Assembly: GCF_000714935.1 (NCBI RefSeq)
Contig: NZ_JMIR01000012.1
Coordinates: forward strand, 62,001 to 126,000
Direction of reading: 5' to 3'
Length of the DNA: 64,000 bases
Origin: Tumebacillus flagellatus
GTDB lineage: Bacteria > Bacillota > Bacilli > Tumebacillales > Tumebacillaceae
Shown in pieces: positions 26,034-34,762 of the stretch (its first letter is position 1; the number at the start of each line of letters is the position of its first letter). The position numbers were made by a program, and so were the translations under genes. The notes under the pieces are model-generated. The model was not told where the DNA came from and searched no databases. It saw only the letters and a list, made by a program, of their open reading frames with translations.

Positions 26034-27284
26034 TTACAGTTTGCTTTGCGCTTCGTCCAGCGCCGATTTGCCGTCCGGCTTCGCGCCGAGAACGATCGCT
26101 TCGGCCGCTTTGTTCGCGGCGTCGGTCAACTTGGTGCCGACGACGCCGTATTGGAACGGCAGCGCGTACGACGCGCCCTTGACGAACGCTTCACGCTCCG
26201 GGTACTTCGTCGCGTATTCCTTGCCCATCGCTTTGAGGGTCGGGAGCGCCAAGCCGCCTTCGACGGTGACTTTTTGCCCTTCGGTGCCGGTCAGGTACGC
26301 CATCAAGTCCATCGCGTCGTCCTTGTGCTTGGAGTTTTTGGAGAGCGCGTAGGCGACGGTGAAGATCATGTTCGACGGTTTACCGCCGTCCTTGACCGGA
26401 AGTTCCGCGATGCCGTACTTCACGTTCGGCGCTTTTTGCGCCATGTGCGGGATCAGCCAAGAGCCTTCGACGACCATCGCGGCTTTTTGGTTCGCAAACG
26501 CGTCGCCCGACCAGTCGACGCCAAGCGTTTTCGGGTACGCCGCGATCTTGTCTTTGACCATCATGTCGCGGTAGATGAAGTCGAGCGCCGTTGCGTTCGC
26601 CGGATTGTTCAGAGTCGCTTTGCCGTCCGCGTACACCGAGCCGCCCGCTTGTACGAGGAACGGTTGGTAGCGCGGCAGTTCCGCGGAGATCGAGAAGCCG
26701 GTCACGCCGTCCTTGGTGAGCTTTTGTGCGTCGGCGCGCAGTTCGTCCCAGTTCTTCGGCGGTGCCGTGATGCCCGCTTTGTCGAACATCTCTTTGTTGT
26801 AGAACAGCGCGAGGGTGTTGTAGTCTTTCGGGAGGCCGTAGGTCTTGCCGTTCCATTGGAACGCTTTGAGCGCCGCGTCTTCGTAGTCGCCAAAGTTGAC
26901 GTTGTGTTTTTGGGCGAGGTCGTCGATCGGTTCGATGACGCCCTTATCCATGAAATCCGGCGCGACGTTCGCGTCGAGGTAGAAGATGTCCGGCTCGGTT
27001 TTCGAGGCGATCATCGGTTGGAGTTTTTGCAGGTAGTCGCCGACGACCGGCTCAAATTTGACGTCGATGTTCGGGTGGGTCGCTTTGAAGCCTGCGATTT
27101 GGGTGTCGAGCATCTTCTGCTCTTCCGGCGAGGAAGACCAGCCGCCGACGCGCAGGGTGAATTTCTCGTTGCTGGACGGGCTGCCTTGGGAGTCGGTGCT
27201 GCTGGAGGAGCTGGAACAACCGACGAGCGCGGTCATGGCCAAAGTGGTTGCCAGAATGCCGGTGATGACGTTTTTCTTTTTCAT
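26034..27284 (-). CDS. Extracellular sugar-binding lipoprotein of the ABC importer
   Basis: The 416-residue protein has a lipoprotein signal (MKKKNVITGILATTLAMTAL, lipobox LVGC, Cys23) followed by a Ser-rich tether and a family-1 solute-binding fold (FTLRVGGWSSSPEEQKMLDT, TDSQG linker). It captures the sugar outside the membrane. It is the second gene of the operon, just downstream of the amylo-1,6-glucosidase. CUT1 clusters with glucosidases commonly import maltodextrins or isomalto-oligosaccharides. Confidence 0.92.
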   Translation of the reverse strand: MKKKNVITGILATTLAMTALVGCSSSSSSTDSQGSPSSNEKFTLRVGGWSSSPEEQKMLDTQIAGFKATHPNIDVKFEPVVGDYLQKLQPMIASKTEPDIFYLDANVAPDFMDKGVIEPIDDLAQKHNVNFGDYEDAALKAFQWNGKTYGLPKDYNTLALFYNKEMFDKAGITAPPKNWDELRADAQKLTKDGVTGFSISAELPRYQPFLVQAGGSVYADGKATLNNPANATALDFIYRDMMVKDKIAAYPKTLGVDWSGDAFANQKAAMVVEGSWLIPHMAQKAPNVKYGIAELPVKDGGKPSNMIFTVAYALSKNSKHKDDAMDLMAYLTGTEGQKVTVEGGLALPTLKAMGKEYATKYPEREAFVKGASYALPFQYGVVGTKLTDAANKAAEAIVLGAKPDGKSALDEAQSKL

Positions 27285-27305
27285 CTCAGTGATTCCCCCT
27301 TGTTT

Positions 27306-29402
27306 TTAGCCGGAGATGACTTGCAGTCCGGTGGTGTTGCGAAGCACTTTCCAAGTGGTGTGTTGGTCGTTGTATTTTTGTATCAACAGGTCGAGGGACC
27401 CGTTGCCCACCCGCAGGTTTTTAACTTCCATCTGGTTGATGCCTCGGGGAAGCGACGGCGAGAGGCGCAGGACACCGTCCGCGACGTTCGGCATCAAGCC
27501 GAGCATGACGCGCACAAACGTCAGCGGCGTGCCGGCCGCCCACGCTTGCGGAGAGCACGCGACCGGATACGGCACCGGGTCTTCCTCCGCACGGCTGTAG
27601 CCGCAGAACAGTTCCGGCAAGCGGTCGTACGCAAAGTGCGCCGCTGCCTCGATCAATCCGGACATAACGCGGTCGGCGTGCTCGTGGAAGCCGTATCGCT
27701 TCAACCCCATGACGATCAGCGAGTTGTCATGCGGCCAGATCGAGCCGTTGTGGTAGCTCATCGGATTGAACGCTTTCTCGCTCGCCGACAGCGTGCGGAT
27801 GCCGAAGCCGGAGAACAGGTCGTCCGACAGCAGGCGGTCGGCGACGTGCCGGGCTTGGGACTCCTCCAGAATGCCGGAGAGCAGGCAATGGCCGGGGTTG
27901 GACGCGACAGAGCCGACGTGGGCTTTGTTCTCGTCCAGCGCCATCGCGACGTATGATTGATCTTCCATCCAAAACGTTTTCGTAAATTGCGCTTTGAGCT
28001 GCTCGGCGGATTCGCGCAGCAGGATTGCGCGTTCGCCGCTGCCCAGTTGTTCAAACAGACGGGCGAGGCGGATCTTGGCGTCGTACACGTAGCCTTGCAC
28101 TTCCGCCGGCGCGAGCGGCGCACGGGCGAGCGTCCCGTCGCGGTGCACCATCGAGTCGCCGGAGTCCTTCCAGTTTTGGTTGGCACAGCCCTTGCTCGAC
28201 TCTTGGTAGTACTCCACGAAACCGTCGCCGTCCCGGTCGCCGTATTGATCGATCCACGTGAGCGCCGCTTCCAAATTCGGCAGGAGTTCGCGCAGAAATT
28301 GTTCGTCGCCCGTCCAGTCGAAGTACTCGGCGGCGAGCACGAGGAACAGCGGCGTGGAGTCGATGGAGCCGTAGTACGGTGCGTGCGGGATGATGTTCAA
28401 GTTGGCGAGCTCGCCGTACCGGATCTCATGCAGGATCTTGCCCGGCTGCTCCTCGCGCCACGGGTCGATCTTGGTGCCCTGATGGCGCGCCATCGTCTTG
28501 AGTGTGCCGCGCATGATCTCCGGATGCACCGCCGCCGTCTGCCACGCGGCGATCAACGAGTCCCTGCCGAACGGCACCGCGAAGATCGGCACGCCCGCCG
28601 TCGGGAAGCGTCCGTCGCCGAGGTCGGTCAAGAGCGCGAACATGTCGTGCGTCGACCGATCGTACAGTCGGTTGAACGCGTCGTTGTCGGTGCAAACTTT
28701 CGTGATTTCGCTCTGCCACTGCGCGTACGAGGACTTCAGTTGCGTCAGCGCTCTCTCCGGGTCTTGCACCGTGCCCTGTCGACCATCGATCTCCGGGACG
28801 ACGGTGAGCAGGATTTCGTGCGCGCCTTGCGGAGGAAGTTCAAACTGGAAGCGCAGCACGCCGTCTGCCGTCACTTCGGTCGGAGCCGGATTCGCTTGCA
28901 AGTGCGTGCGGCGCTTCACGCCGTCTTGGCCGTCATAGGCGAAGCGGACTCCGGTTGCCGAGGTTTGCAGCGGCAAGCGGTTGCCGCGCGCGGCCTCTTC
29001 GTAACCGCGCACGGTGAACATGTGCGCGAAATCGGAGCCGGCTTCCACGCGCACAGAGAGCGGAACCGGGTAGATGTTGTAGTTGCGAAACAGCAAGCGT
29101 TCGTAGAGCACGCCCTGTGAGATGAAGCGCTTTCTCTCCAAGTTGATCGATTCGCGCCACACTTTCACTTCGTGGTTCTCCACGAGTTCTTTGTTCGTCA
29201 ATTTGACGCGGCCGATGAAGTCGTGCGACACGCGCGAGGAGAGCAAGATCATCTCCAAGTTCTCCACGTGCACTTCCAAGCGGTTCAAAAAGCGCGTGTC
29301 GTCGGTGAACAGTCCGACGATCAACTCGCTGTCCGCCAAGACGTCGCCCCGGTTGTTGGTCAGCAAAAACAAGTCGTTCTCTTTGATGACTTGATCGTCC
29401 AT
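27306..29402 (-). CDS. Amylo-alpha-1,6-glucosidase family protein
   Basis: The 698-residue protein has the N-terminal glycogen-debranching beta domain (residues about 8-200, FLLTNNRGDVLADSELIVGL) and a C-terminal (alpha/alpha)6 barrel: AVPFGRDSLIAAWQTAAVHP, QNWKDSGDSMVHRDGTLARA and SYHNGSIWPHDNSLIVMGLK. The family hydrolyses alpha-1,6 branch points. No signal peptide. It is the first gene of the glucan operon, with AGGAGG at the start and LacI-type operators just upstream. Confidence 0.88.
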   Translation of the reverse strand: MDDQVIKENDLFLLTNNRGDVLADSELIVGLFTDDTRFLNRLEVHVENLEMILLSSRVSHDFIGRVKLTNKELVENHEVKVWRESINLERKRFISQGVLYERLLFRNYNIYPVPLSVRVEAGSDFAHMFTVRGYEEAARGNRLPLQTSATGVRFAYDGQDGVKRRTHLQANPAPTEVTADGVLRFQFELPPQGAHEILLTVVPEIDGRQGTVQDPERALTQLKSSYAQWQSEITKVCTDNDAFNRLYDRSTHDMFALLTDLGDGRFPTAGVPIFAVPFGRDSLIAAWQTAAVHPEIMRGTLKTMARHQGTKIDPWREEQPGKILHEIRYGELANLNIIPHAPYYGSIDSTPLFLVLAAEYFDWTGDEQFLRELLPNLEAALTWIDQYGDRDGDGFVEYYQESSKGCANQNWKDSGDSMVHRDGTLARAPLAPAEVQGYVYDAKIRLARLFEQLGSGERAILLRESAEQLKAQFTKTFWMEDQSYVAMALDENKAHVGSVASNPGHCLLSGILEESQARHVADRLLSDDLFSGFGIRTLSASEKAFNPMSYHNGSIWPHDNSLIVMGLKRYGFHEHADRVMSGLIEAAAHFAYDRLPELFCGYSRAEEDPVPYPVACSPQAWAAGTPLTFVRVMLGLMPNVADGVLRLSPSLPRGINQMEVKNLRVGNGSLDLLIQKYNDQHTTWKVLRNTTGLQVISG

Positions 29403-29423
29403 CTCGTACCTCCTGGCTAAGAC

Positions 29424-29501
29424 CGAAAGCGTTTTTCCGAAAACGTTTTCGATAAGTTTTAAAGAGAAAACGGTTCCAACCTCGGCAGGAAACGTTTTCG
29501 G
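29424..29501. promoter_or_regulatory. Cluster of LacI-type operators before the glucan operon
   Basis: CGAAAACGTTTTCG (29438-29451) is a perfect 14-bp palindrome; a near copy CGAAAGCGTTTTTC (29424-29437) adjoins it, and GAAACGTTTTCGG (about 29488-29500) is a third. They lie between lacI and the first structural gene. The centre CG and flanking A/T runs are typical of LacI/GalR regulators. Confidence 0.8.
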
Positions 29502-29515
29502 TCTCTCTATCTCTG

Positions 29516-30550
29516 CTATATGTCTGAAGTTGTCTCCTCATGCACGCCGGTCGTCTCGCGAACGACCAGTTCCGGCGGCAAGACGATGCCGCGGCCCTTC
29601 TCGTTTTGCTCCAGCATCCGGATCAGGGTCTCCGCAGCCGATTGGCCCATCTCGTAGCGCTTCTGGCGCACGGTGGTCAACGCCGGCTGCATCAGGGACG
29701 CCAGTTCGATGTCGTCGTAGCCGACGATCGACAGCGAATTCGGCACGGGCAGGGAATGTGTTTGCAAGTATTTCAAAGCGCCGAGCGCCATCAGGTCGGA
29801 CGCGAAAAAAATCGCCGACAAGTCCGGGAATTTGCGCAGGAGCTCGGCGGTGCCGTTCGCCCCGTCCTCTTGCTCGAAGTTGCCGTAGTAGACCAGTTCC
29901 GGGTCGAACGCCATCCCCGCTGCTTCCAGCGCGATCCGATAGCCTTGGAGTCGCTCCTTGGAAACGGCGGCTTGGGCGTGGCCGTTGACGAATCCGATAC
30001 GGCGGTGCCCCAGTTCCAACAGGTGTTCCACCGCCAGCTTTGCGCCGACGACGCTGTCTGTGGTCACATACGAACACGTCTCGGAAATCAACGGCACATC
30101 GATCAACACGCTCGGGACGCTGGCTTCCACCACCTCGTGGGTGTACGGGTCGTCCAAGCGAATCCCCATCATCAACACGCCGTCCACGCGGCGCTGGCGC
30201 ACGAAGTCGAGGTAGGGCGTTTTCTTCTGCGCGGTCGTCGACGTCGAGAACAGCACAAGGTCATACCCCAGTTCTTGCACGCGGTCGTTGATCCCGCAGA
30301 GTACGTCAAACATAAAGTGATGCCCGTTGCGCGAACGCGAGAGATCGGAGACGACCAAACCAACGGTGTTCGTGCGGTTCATCACCAGAGACCGGGCCAC
30401 CGAGTTCGGCCTGTATCCGAGCTGCTCGACCACTTTCAGCACTTTGGTGCGGGTCTTGGGATTGACGTCCGAGTATTGGTTCAGCACGCGGGAGACGGTC
30501 GTGATCGAAACGCCGGCTGCCTTCGCTACATCTTTGATTGTCGGGCCCAC
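29516..30550 (-). CDS. LacI-family transcriptional regulator of the glucan operon
   Basis: The 344-residue protein has the LacI HTH (TIKDVAKAAGVSITTVSRVL), the hinge helix with GYRPNSVARSLVMNRT, and a periplasmic-binding-type sugar-sensor domain (VGLVVSDLSRS, FASDLMALGALKYLQ, VGYDDIELASLMQPALTTVR). The start is GTG at 30550, with GGAGG eight bases before it. It is encoded upstream of the operon and both promoters hold the same palindromes, so it likely represses both until an oligosaccharide binds. Confidence 0.93.
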   Translation of the reverse strand: MGPTIKDVAKAAGVSITTVSRVLNQYSDVNPKTRTKVLKVVEQLGYRPNSVARSLVMNRTNTVGLVVSDLSRSRNGHHFMFDVLCGINDRVQELGYDLVLFSTSTTAQKKTPYLDFVRQRRVDGVLMMGIRLDDPYTHEVVEASVPSVLIDVPLISETCSYVTTDSVVGAKLAVEHLLELGHRRIGFVNGHAQAAVSKERLQGYRIALEAAGMAFDPELVYYGNFEQEDGANGTAELLRKFPDLSAIFFASDLMALGALKYLQTHSLPVPNSLSIVGYDDIELASLMQPALTTVRQKRYEMGQSAAETLIRMLEQNEKGRGIVLPPELVVRETTGVHEETTSDI

Positions 30551-30562
30551 TGCATTCACCTC

Positions 30563-30605
30563 CGAAAACGCTTTCTTAAGCGTTGTATCGAAAACGTTTT
30601 CGATA
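30563..30605. promoter_or_regulatory. LacI operators over its own promoter
   Basis: TATCGAAAACGTTTTCGATA (30586-30605) is a perfect 20-bp palindrome, and CGAAAACGCTTTC at about 30563-30575 is a second, imperfect copy adjoining the ribosome site. Same core as before the operon, indicating autoregulation. Confidence 0.85.
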
Positions 30606-30672
30606 TCTATCGCTAGAGTACCACACGACAAAAAATTCTGGCAACCTTATTTTTTGGCGTGCGGCGCTCTCT

Positions 30673-30852
30673 TCAATTCAGACGGTTGCTCTTGGGAGCG
30701 ACAGGGGCCAGTTCGTCGAGACGCTCTTGCAGTTCCTCGACTTGCGCGGTCACCGTTTCCATCTGTTTGACCATACGATCTTGCAAATCGAGCATCCGCT
30801 CCATCAACGCCACCACTTTGCTGACGGTGTCCTCCAGGTGTTTGTCCGACAT
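30673..30852 (-). CDS. Small coiled-coil protein, unknown function
   Basis: A 59-residue frame with AAGGGAG ribosome site and ATG at 30852 encodes MSDKHLEDTVSKVVALMERM and then LDLQDRMVKQMETVTAQVEE, LQERLDELAPVAPKSNRLN. Heptad-spaced Leu, Met and Val over residues 6-48 predict one continuous coiled coil. It is flanked by the lacI promoter downstream and the def terminator upstream. No homologue is known to me; the coding potential rests on the ribosome site and regular amphipathic pattern. Confidence 0.65.
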   Translation of the reverse strand: MSDKHLEDTVSKVVALMERMLDLQDRMVKQMETVTAQVEELQERLDELAPVAPKSNRLN

Positions 30853-30877
30853 GAACTCACGCTCCCTTATTTGGCAG

Positions 30878-30911
30878 AGAAAAAGCCCTTGCTTCCGGCA
30901 GGGGCTTTTTC
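30878..30911. terminator. Terminator after the nad-coaX-def genes
   Basis: AAAAAGCCCtTGC and GGCAgGGGCTTTTT pair with a short loop. On the minus strand it follows the def stop; T-runs exist in both directions. Confidence 0.8.
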
Positions 30912-30973
30912 ACTAGTTTATAGCAGGTTTGTGTTTTTTACCAGATCAAACTCTGGAAAATTCAAACTTGCAC

Positions 30974-31474
30974 TTATTGTTCGTCTTCCGGAATTTGTTC
31001 ACTCTCGTCGACCGGGAACGTGTCGATCGCTTTGTCGGTGTAGAGAATGCCGTCGAGATGGTCGATCTCATGCTGGAAGACGCGGGCAAAGTAGCCCTCC
31101 GGCTTCATCTCGTAGGTGTGTCCGTCCCGCTGTTGGAACTGGATGGTCAGCTTGTCGAATCGCTCGACATGACCGCGCAGGCCCGGAATGGAGAGGCAGC
31201 CTTCGACGTCGACGACGGAGCCGCTTTTTTCGGTGATCACGGGGTTGATCATCTCGATCAGGCCGCCGTATTCGTCACCGTAATCGACGACGATCACGCG
31301 CTTGGAGATGCCGACTTGCGGGGCTGCCAATCCGATGCCGTGGTAGTCGTACATGGTGTCGGCCATGTCGTCGAGCAGTTTGAAGAGCTCCGCGTTAAAC
31401 TCGTTCTTCGCGACCGGATCTGCCACTGCGCGCAGCACCGGTTCGCCTTCCAACACTACAGGTCTTACCGCCAT
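30974..31474 (-). CDS. def: Peptide deformylase
   Basis: The 166-residue metalloenzyme removes the formyl group from new polypeptides. The three family motifs are complete: GIGLAAPQ (46-53), EGCLSIPG (91-98, with the metal Cys) and HEIDH (135-139). The acidic C-terminal tail (DESEQIPEDEQ) is an extension. It is two bases from coaX and probably co-transcribed with the nad genes. Confidence 0.96.
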   Translation of the reverse strand: MAVRPVVLEGEPVLRAVADPVAKNEFNAELFKLLDDMADTMYDYHGIGLAAPQVGISKRVIVVDYGDEYGGLIEMINPVITEKSGSVVDVEGCLSIPGLRGHVERFDKLTIQFQQRDGHTYEMKPEGYFARVFQHEIDHLDGILYTDKAIDTFPVDESEQIPEDEQ

Positions 31475-31476
31475 TG

Positions 31477-32253
31477 TTATACACCTCTCTCTTGGTTCAT
31501 GTCCCAGATGATGCGCAAACCGTCCAGCGTGAGGTTGTCGTCCTTGATCTCAATCTCATAGGACTCGGCGGCGATGAGGCCGGAAAGTCCGCCGGTGGCG
31601 ACCACTTTGAACGGAAGGTTGAATTCCTTTTTGATGCGGCCGACGATGCCGTCGACTTGCCCGGTGAAGCCGTAGAGCACGCCGGACTGCATCGAGGTGA
31701 CGGTGTTGCGGCCCACGACGCTCGGCGGGCGCGCGATCTCGATGCGCGGCAACTTCGCGGCTTTGTTGTACAGCGCATCGGTGGAGATGCCGATGCCCGG
31801 CGCTACGACGCCGCCCATGTAATCGCCCTTCTCGTTGATCACGCAGAAGGTCGTGGCGGTGCCGAAGTCGACGATGATCAGCGGCGCGCCGTACTTTTCC
31901 AGCGCCGCGACGGCGTTGACGATGCGGTCGGCGCCGACTTCGCGCGGGTTTTCATACTTGATGTTGAGGCCGGTCTTCACGCCCGGTCCGACGGTGATCG
32001 GCTTGTGGCCGAAGTATTTGATCGCCATGCGCTCCAGCGCAAACATCAGCGGCGGCACGACCGACGAGATCGCCACGCCCTCCACGTCCTTGGGGTCCAA
32101 GCCGCGGTCGTGGAACAGACTTTTGATCAAGATGCCCATCTCGTCTTCGGTGCGCTCACGGATCGTCGCAATGCGCCAGTGCACCAGCAACTCTTGGTCT
32201 TTGTACACCCCGAGGGTGATGTTGGTGTTGCCTACATCCAATACGAGAATCAT
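31477..32253 (-). CDS. coaX: Type III pantothenate kinase
   Basis: The 258-residue ATP-dependent kinase makes 4'-phosphopantothenate, the first step of CoA synthesis. It has the phosphate-binding [12 protein letters not shown] at the N-terminus, [12 protein letters not shown] and the [20 protein letters not shown] catalytic region. In Bacillus coaX lies next to ftsH; here it is the downstream partner of nadC. The gap to nadC is 15 bases. Confidence 0.95.
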   Translation of the reverse strand: MILVLDVGNTNITLGVYKDQELLVHWRIATIRERTEDEMGILIKSLFHDRGLDPKDVEGVAISSVVPPLMFALERMAIKYFGHKPITVGPGVKTGLNIKYENPREVGADRIVNAVAALEKYGAPLIIVDFGTATTFCVINEKGDYMGGVVAPGIGISTDALYNKAAKLPRIEIARPPSVVGRNTVTSMQSGVLYGFTGQVDGIVGRIKKEFNLPFKVVATGGLSGLIAAESYEIEIKDDNLTLDGLRIIWDMNQERGV

Positions 32254-32268
32254 TCCGGTTGACTCCTT

Positions 32269-33111
32269 TTACTTCGCTTCGATGTCCAGGGAGATGTCGA
32301 GCGACTTGATCGAGTGGGTCAGTGCGCCGATGGAGATGTAGTCGACGCCGGTTTTGGCGATCTCAACGATCGTCTCTTCGGTGACGCCGCCCGACGCCTC
32401 AACCAAAGCGCGGCCTGCGATCTTCTCCACCGCTGCGTCCATCTGTTCCGGCGTCATGTTGTCGAGCATGATGATGTCCGCTTTGACTTCCAGCGCTTCG
32501 TCGATCATCTCCATGTTCTCCACTTCCACTTCCACGCGCATCGTGTGCGGGATCTGATGGCGCGCCGCGATGATCGCTTGCTTGACGCCGCCAGCGATCT
32601 CGATGTGGTTGTCCTTGATCAACACCGCGTCAAACAGCCCGAAGCGGTGGTTGCGTCCGCCGCCGACGACGACAGCGTACTTCTCCAACACGCGCAGGCC
32701 CGGCGTGGTCTTGCGGGTGTCGACGATCTTGGCGTTGTAATAGCGCACCATCTCGACGAACTTCGCCGTGCGGGTGGCAATGCCGGACAGACGTTGCAAG
32801 AAGTTCAGCGCCACGCGCTCGCCGGTCAAAATCGAACGGGCGGAACCGTTGACTTCCATCACCAGGTGACCTTTGGGCACTTGCTCGCCGTCTTCCACAT
32901 GGCGGGTGACGGTCAGGTTCGGGTCGACGAGGCGGAACACCAATTCCGCTACATCAAGGCCTGCGATCACGCCCGGCTCCTTGGTGACCAAGAGACCGCG
33001 GCCAAGCTTGTCGGTCGGGACGATCGAGTTGGTGGTGATGTCGCCAAACCCGACGTCTTCGGCCAACGCGTTTTGTACGATGGTTTCAATGGCACGAATA
33101 TCCAGCTTCAT
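32269..33111 (-). CDS. nadC: Nicotinate-nucleotide pyrophosphorylase (carboxylating)
   Basis: The 280-residue enzyme converts quinolinate and PRPP to nicotinate mononucleotide. Motifs include the DITTNSIVP start region, the basic loop VDTRKTTPGLRVLEKYAV near residues 130-150, and LEVKADIIMLDNM. The stop-to-start gap to nadB is three bases, so nadB and nadC are probably translated from one message. Confidence 0.96.
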   Translation of the reverse strand: MKLDIRAIETIVQNALAEDVGFGDITTNSIVPTDKLGRGLLVTKEPGVIAGLDVAELVFRLVDPNLTVTRHVEDGEQVPKGHLVMEVNGSARSILTGERVALNFLQRLSGIATRTAKFVEMVRYYNAKIVDTRKTTPGLRVLEKYAVVVGGGRNHRFGLFDAVLIKDNHIEIAGGVKQAIIAARHQIPHTMRVEVEVENMEMIDEALEVKADIIMLDNMTPEQMDAAVEKIAGRALVEASGGVTEETIVEIAKTGVDYISIGALTHSIKSLDISLDIEAK

Positions 33112-33114
33112 TCG

Positions 33115-34725
33115 TTAGCACCCCTCTTCAATGACACCGATCCCGTGCTGGAATACGATGTGCTTCAACCACTGTTCGTCTTGCTTCGGAAAGTCGTTGC
33201 GGTAATGCCCGCCGCGCGATTCTTCGCGCAAGAGCGCCGCCTGCGCCGTCAGCATTGCGGTCGTCAGCAAGTTGATAAACTCCCACTCCGACGGTTCGCT
33301 GTACGCGTGCGACAACATCGGAGCCAATCGACCCATCTCCGCGAGCGCCCGCTCCAACGATTCCTTGGTGCGCTTGACGCCGACATAGCGCACCATGACT
33401 TTTTGCAGATGCAGTTTGCGGTCTTCGATCATCTCCACCGGCGACGGGTAGCGCGTCGGAACTCGCGGCAAGTCGATGTGCTCGCACGGTTCGTCCAAAA
33501 ACGCCCGCACGCGGTCGGCGATGCGCTTGCCGAACACGATCGCTTCCGACAGCGAGTTCGAGGCCAAGCGGTTTGCACCGTGCACGCCGCTGCAGGAGAC
33601 CTCGCCGCATGCAAACAAGCGGCGAACGTTGGTCTCGCCGTAGAGGTCGGTCTTCACCCCGCCCATCGCGTAGTGCTGCGCCGGGGCGACCGGAATCCAG
33701 TCGGTCGTCATATCCAGCCCGTAGTTCAAGCAAAACGCATAGATCGTCGGGAAGCGCGACTTGATCAACTCCGGCGGCTGGTGGGTGATGTCGAGGTAGA
33801 CGTAGGTCGATTTGGTTTTTTCAATTTCCGAGACGATGGCGCGCGCCACGATGTCGCGCGGCGCCAGCTCTTCCAGCGCGTGATACGCCGGCATAAAGCG
33901 CTCGCCCGCCGCGTTGCGAAGCACGGCGCCCTCGCCGCGCACCGCTTCCGAGATCAAAAAGCGCGGCGCCCCCGGATAAACGAGCACGGTCGGGTGGAAC
34001 TGAATAAACTCCAAGTCCTCCAATTGCGCGCCCGCCCGGTACGCCATCGCAAATCCGTCGGCGGTGGTCACGTCCGGGTTCGTGGTGTAGCGGTACATCC
34101 GCCCCGCCCCGCCGGTGGCGAGGACGGTCGCTTTGGACCGTATGTAGTGCAGGGAGTTCCGGTGCTCGTAGAGCAGCCCTTTGCAAGAGCCGTTCTCCGC
34201 CGTGATCAAGTCGATGGCGAAAGCGTTCTCGATCACTTGGATCCGCTTGTTTTTGCGAACTTGAGCGGCCAGCGCGCGCACGATCTCGGCACCTGTGGCA
34301 TCGCCGTTGGCATGCAAGATGCGGCGGCGGCTGTGCGCCCCCTCCTTGGTCAACGCCAAGTGGTGGTCTTCCCCTTCTAAATCAAATTGCGTGCCCAGTC
34401 GAATCAGGTCTTCCACCAATTCCGGGCCTTCGTGGACCAACACATCGACAGCGGCGATCGAGTTCAAGCCCGCTCCCGCCATCAGCGTGTCTTCCCGATG
34501 CAAGTGAGGGGAATCGCCCTCGGCGATGGCCGCGGCGATTCCCCCTTGTGCCCGGTTGGTATTGCTCTCGGTGAGACCTTTCTTGCACAGGATCACGACG
34601 TCGGCGTACTCCGCGATCTTCAGCGCGGTGTACAACCCTGCAATCCCGGTGCCGACGATGACCACGTCTGTGTCGTGAACATCCGCCTGCTCCGGGGTAA
34701 AGTTGGCAATAAATCTCGCAAACAT
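33115..34725 (-). CDS. nadB: L-aspartate oxidase
   Basis: The 536-residue flavoprotein oxidises L-aspartate to iminoaspartate for quinolinate synthesis. The FAD-binding motif is VVIVGTGIAGLYTALKIAE near residues 20-38, followed by the NTNRAQGGIAAA and HGANRLASNSLSEAIVFGKR regions of the succinate dehydrogenase-like flavoprotein family. The ATG at 34725 is used because GAAGGAG precedes it; a GTG 18 bases earlier overlaps the ribosome site. Confidence 0.96.
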   Translation of the reverse strand: MFARFIANFTPEQADVHDTDVVIVGTGIAGLYTALKIAEYADVVILCKKGLTESNTNRAQGGIAAAIAEGDSPHLHREDTLMAGAGLNSIAAVDVLVHEGPELVEDLIRLGTQFDLEGEDHHLALTKEGAHSRRRILHANGDATGAEIVRALAAQVRKNKRIQVIENAFAIDLITAENGSCKGLLYEHRNSLHYIRSKATVLATGGAGRMYRYTTNPDVTTADGFAMAYRAGAQLEDLEFIQFHPTVLVYPGAPRFLISEAVRGEGAVLRNAAGERFMPAYHALEELAPRDIVARAIVSEIEKTKSTYVYLDITHQPPELIKSRFPTIYAFCLNYGLDMTTDWIPVAPAQHYAMGGVKTDLYGETNVRRLFACGEVSCSGVHGANRLASNSLSEAIVFGKRIADRVRAFLDEPCEHIDLPRVPTRYPSPVEMIEDRKLHLQKVMVRYVGVKRTKESLERALAEMGRLAPMLSHAYSEPSEWEFINLLTTAMLTAQAALLREESRGGHYRNDFPKQDEQWLKHIVFQHGIGVIEEGC

Positions 34726-34762
34726 CGTCAGGATCTCCTTCACCGATCAAGCAAGTATGAGG

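Noticed and set aside
25071-27956. A 961-codon plus-strand frame across the ABC transporter genes
   Set aside because: Antisense to three clear genes; low-complexity charged composition and no domain.
29401-29501. Reading the AAACGTTTTC elements as CcpA cre sites
   Set aside because: They are strictly symmetric and recur at the lacI promoter next door, which favours the cognate LacI; CcpA binding at some of them cannot be excluded.
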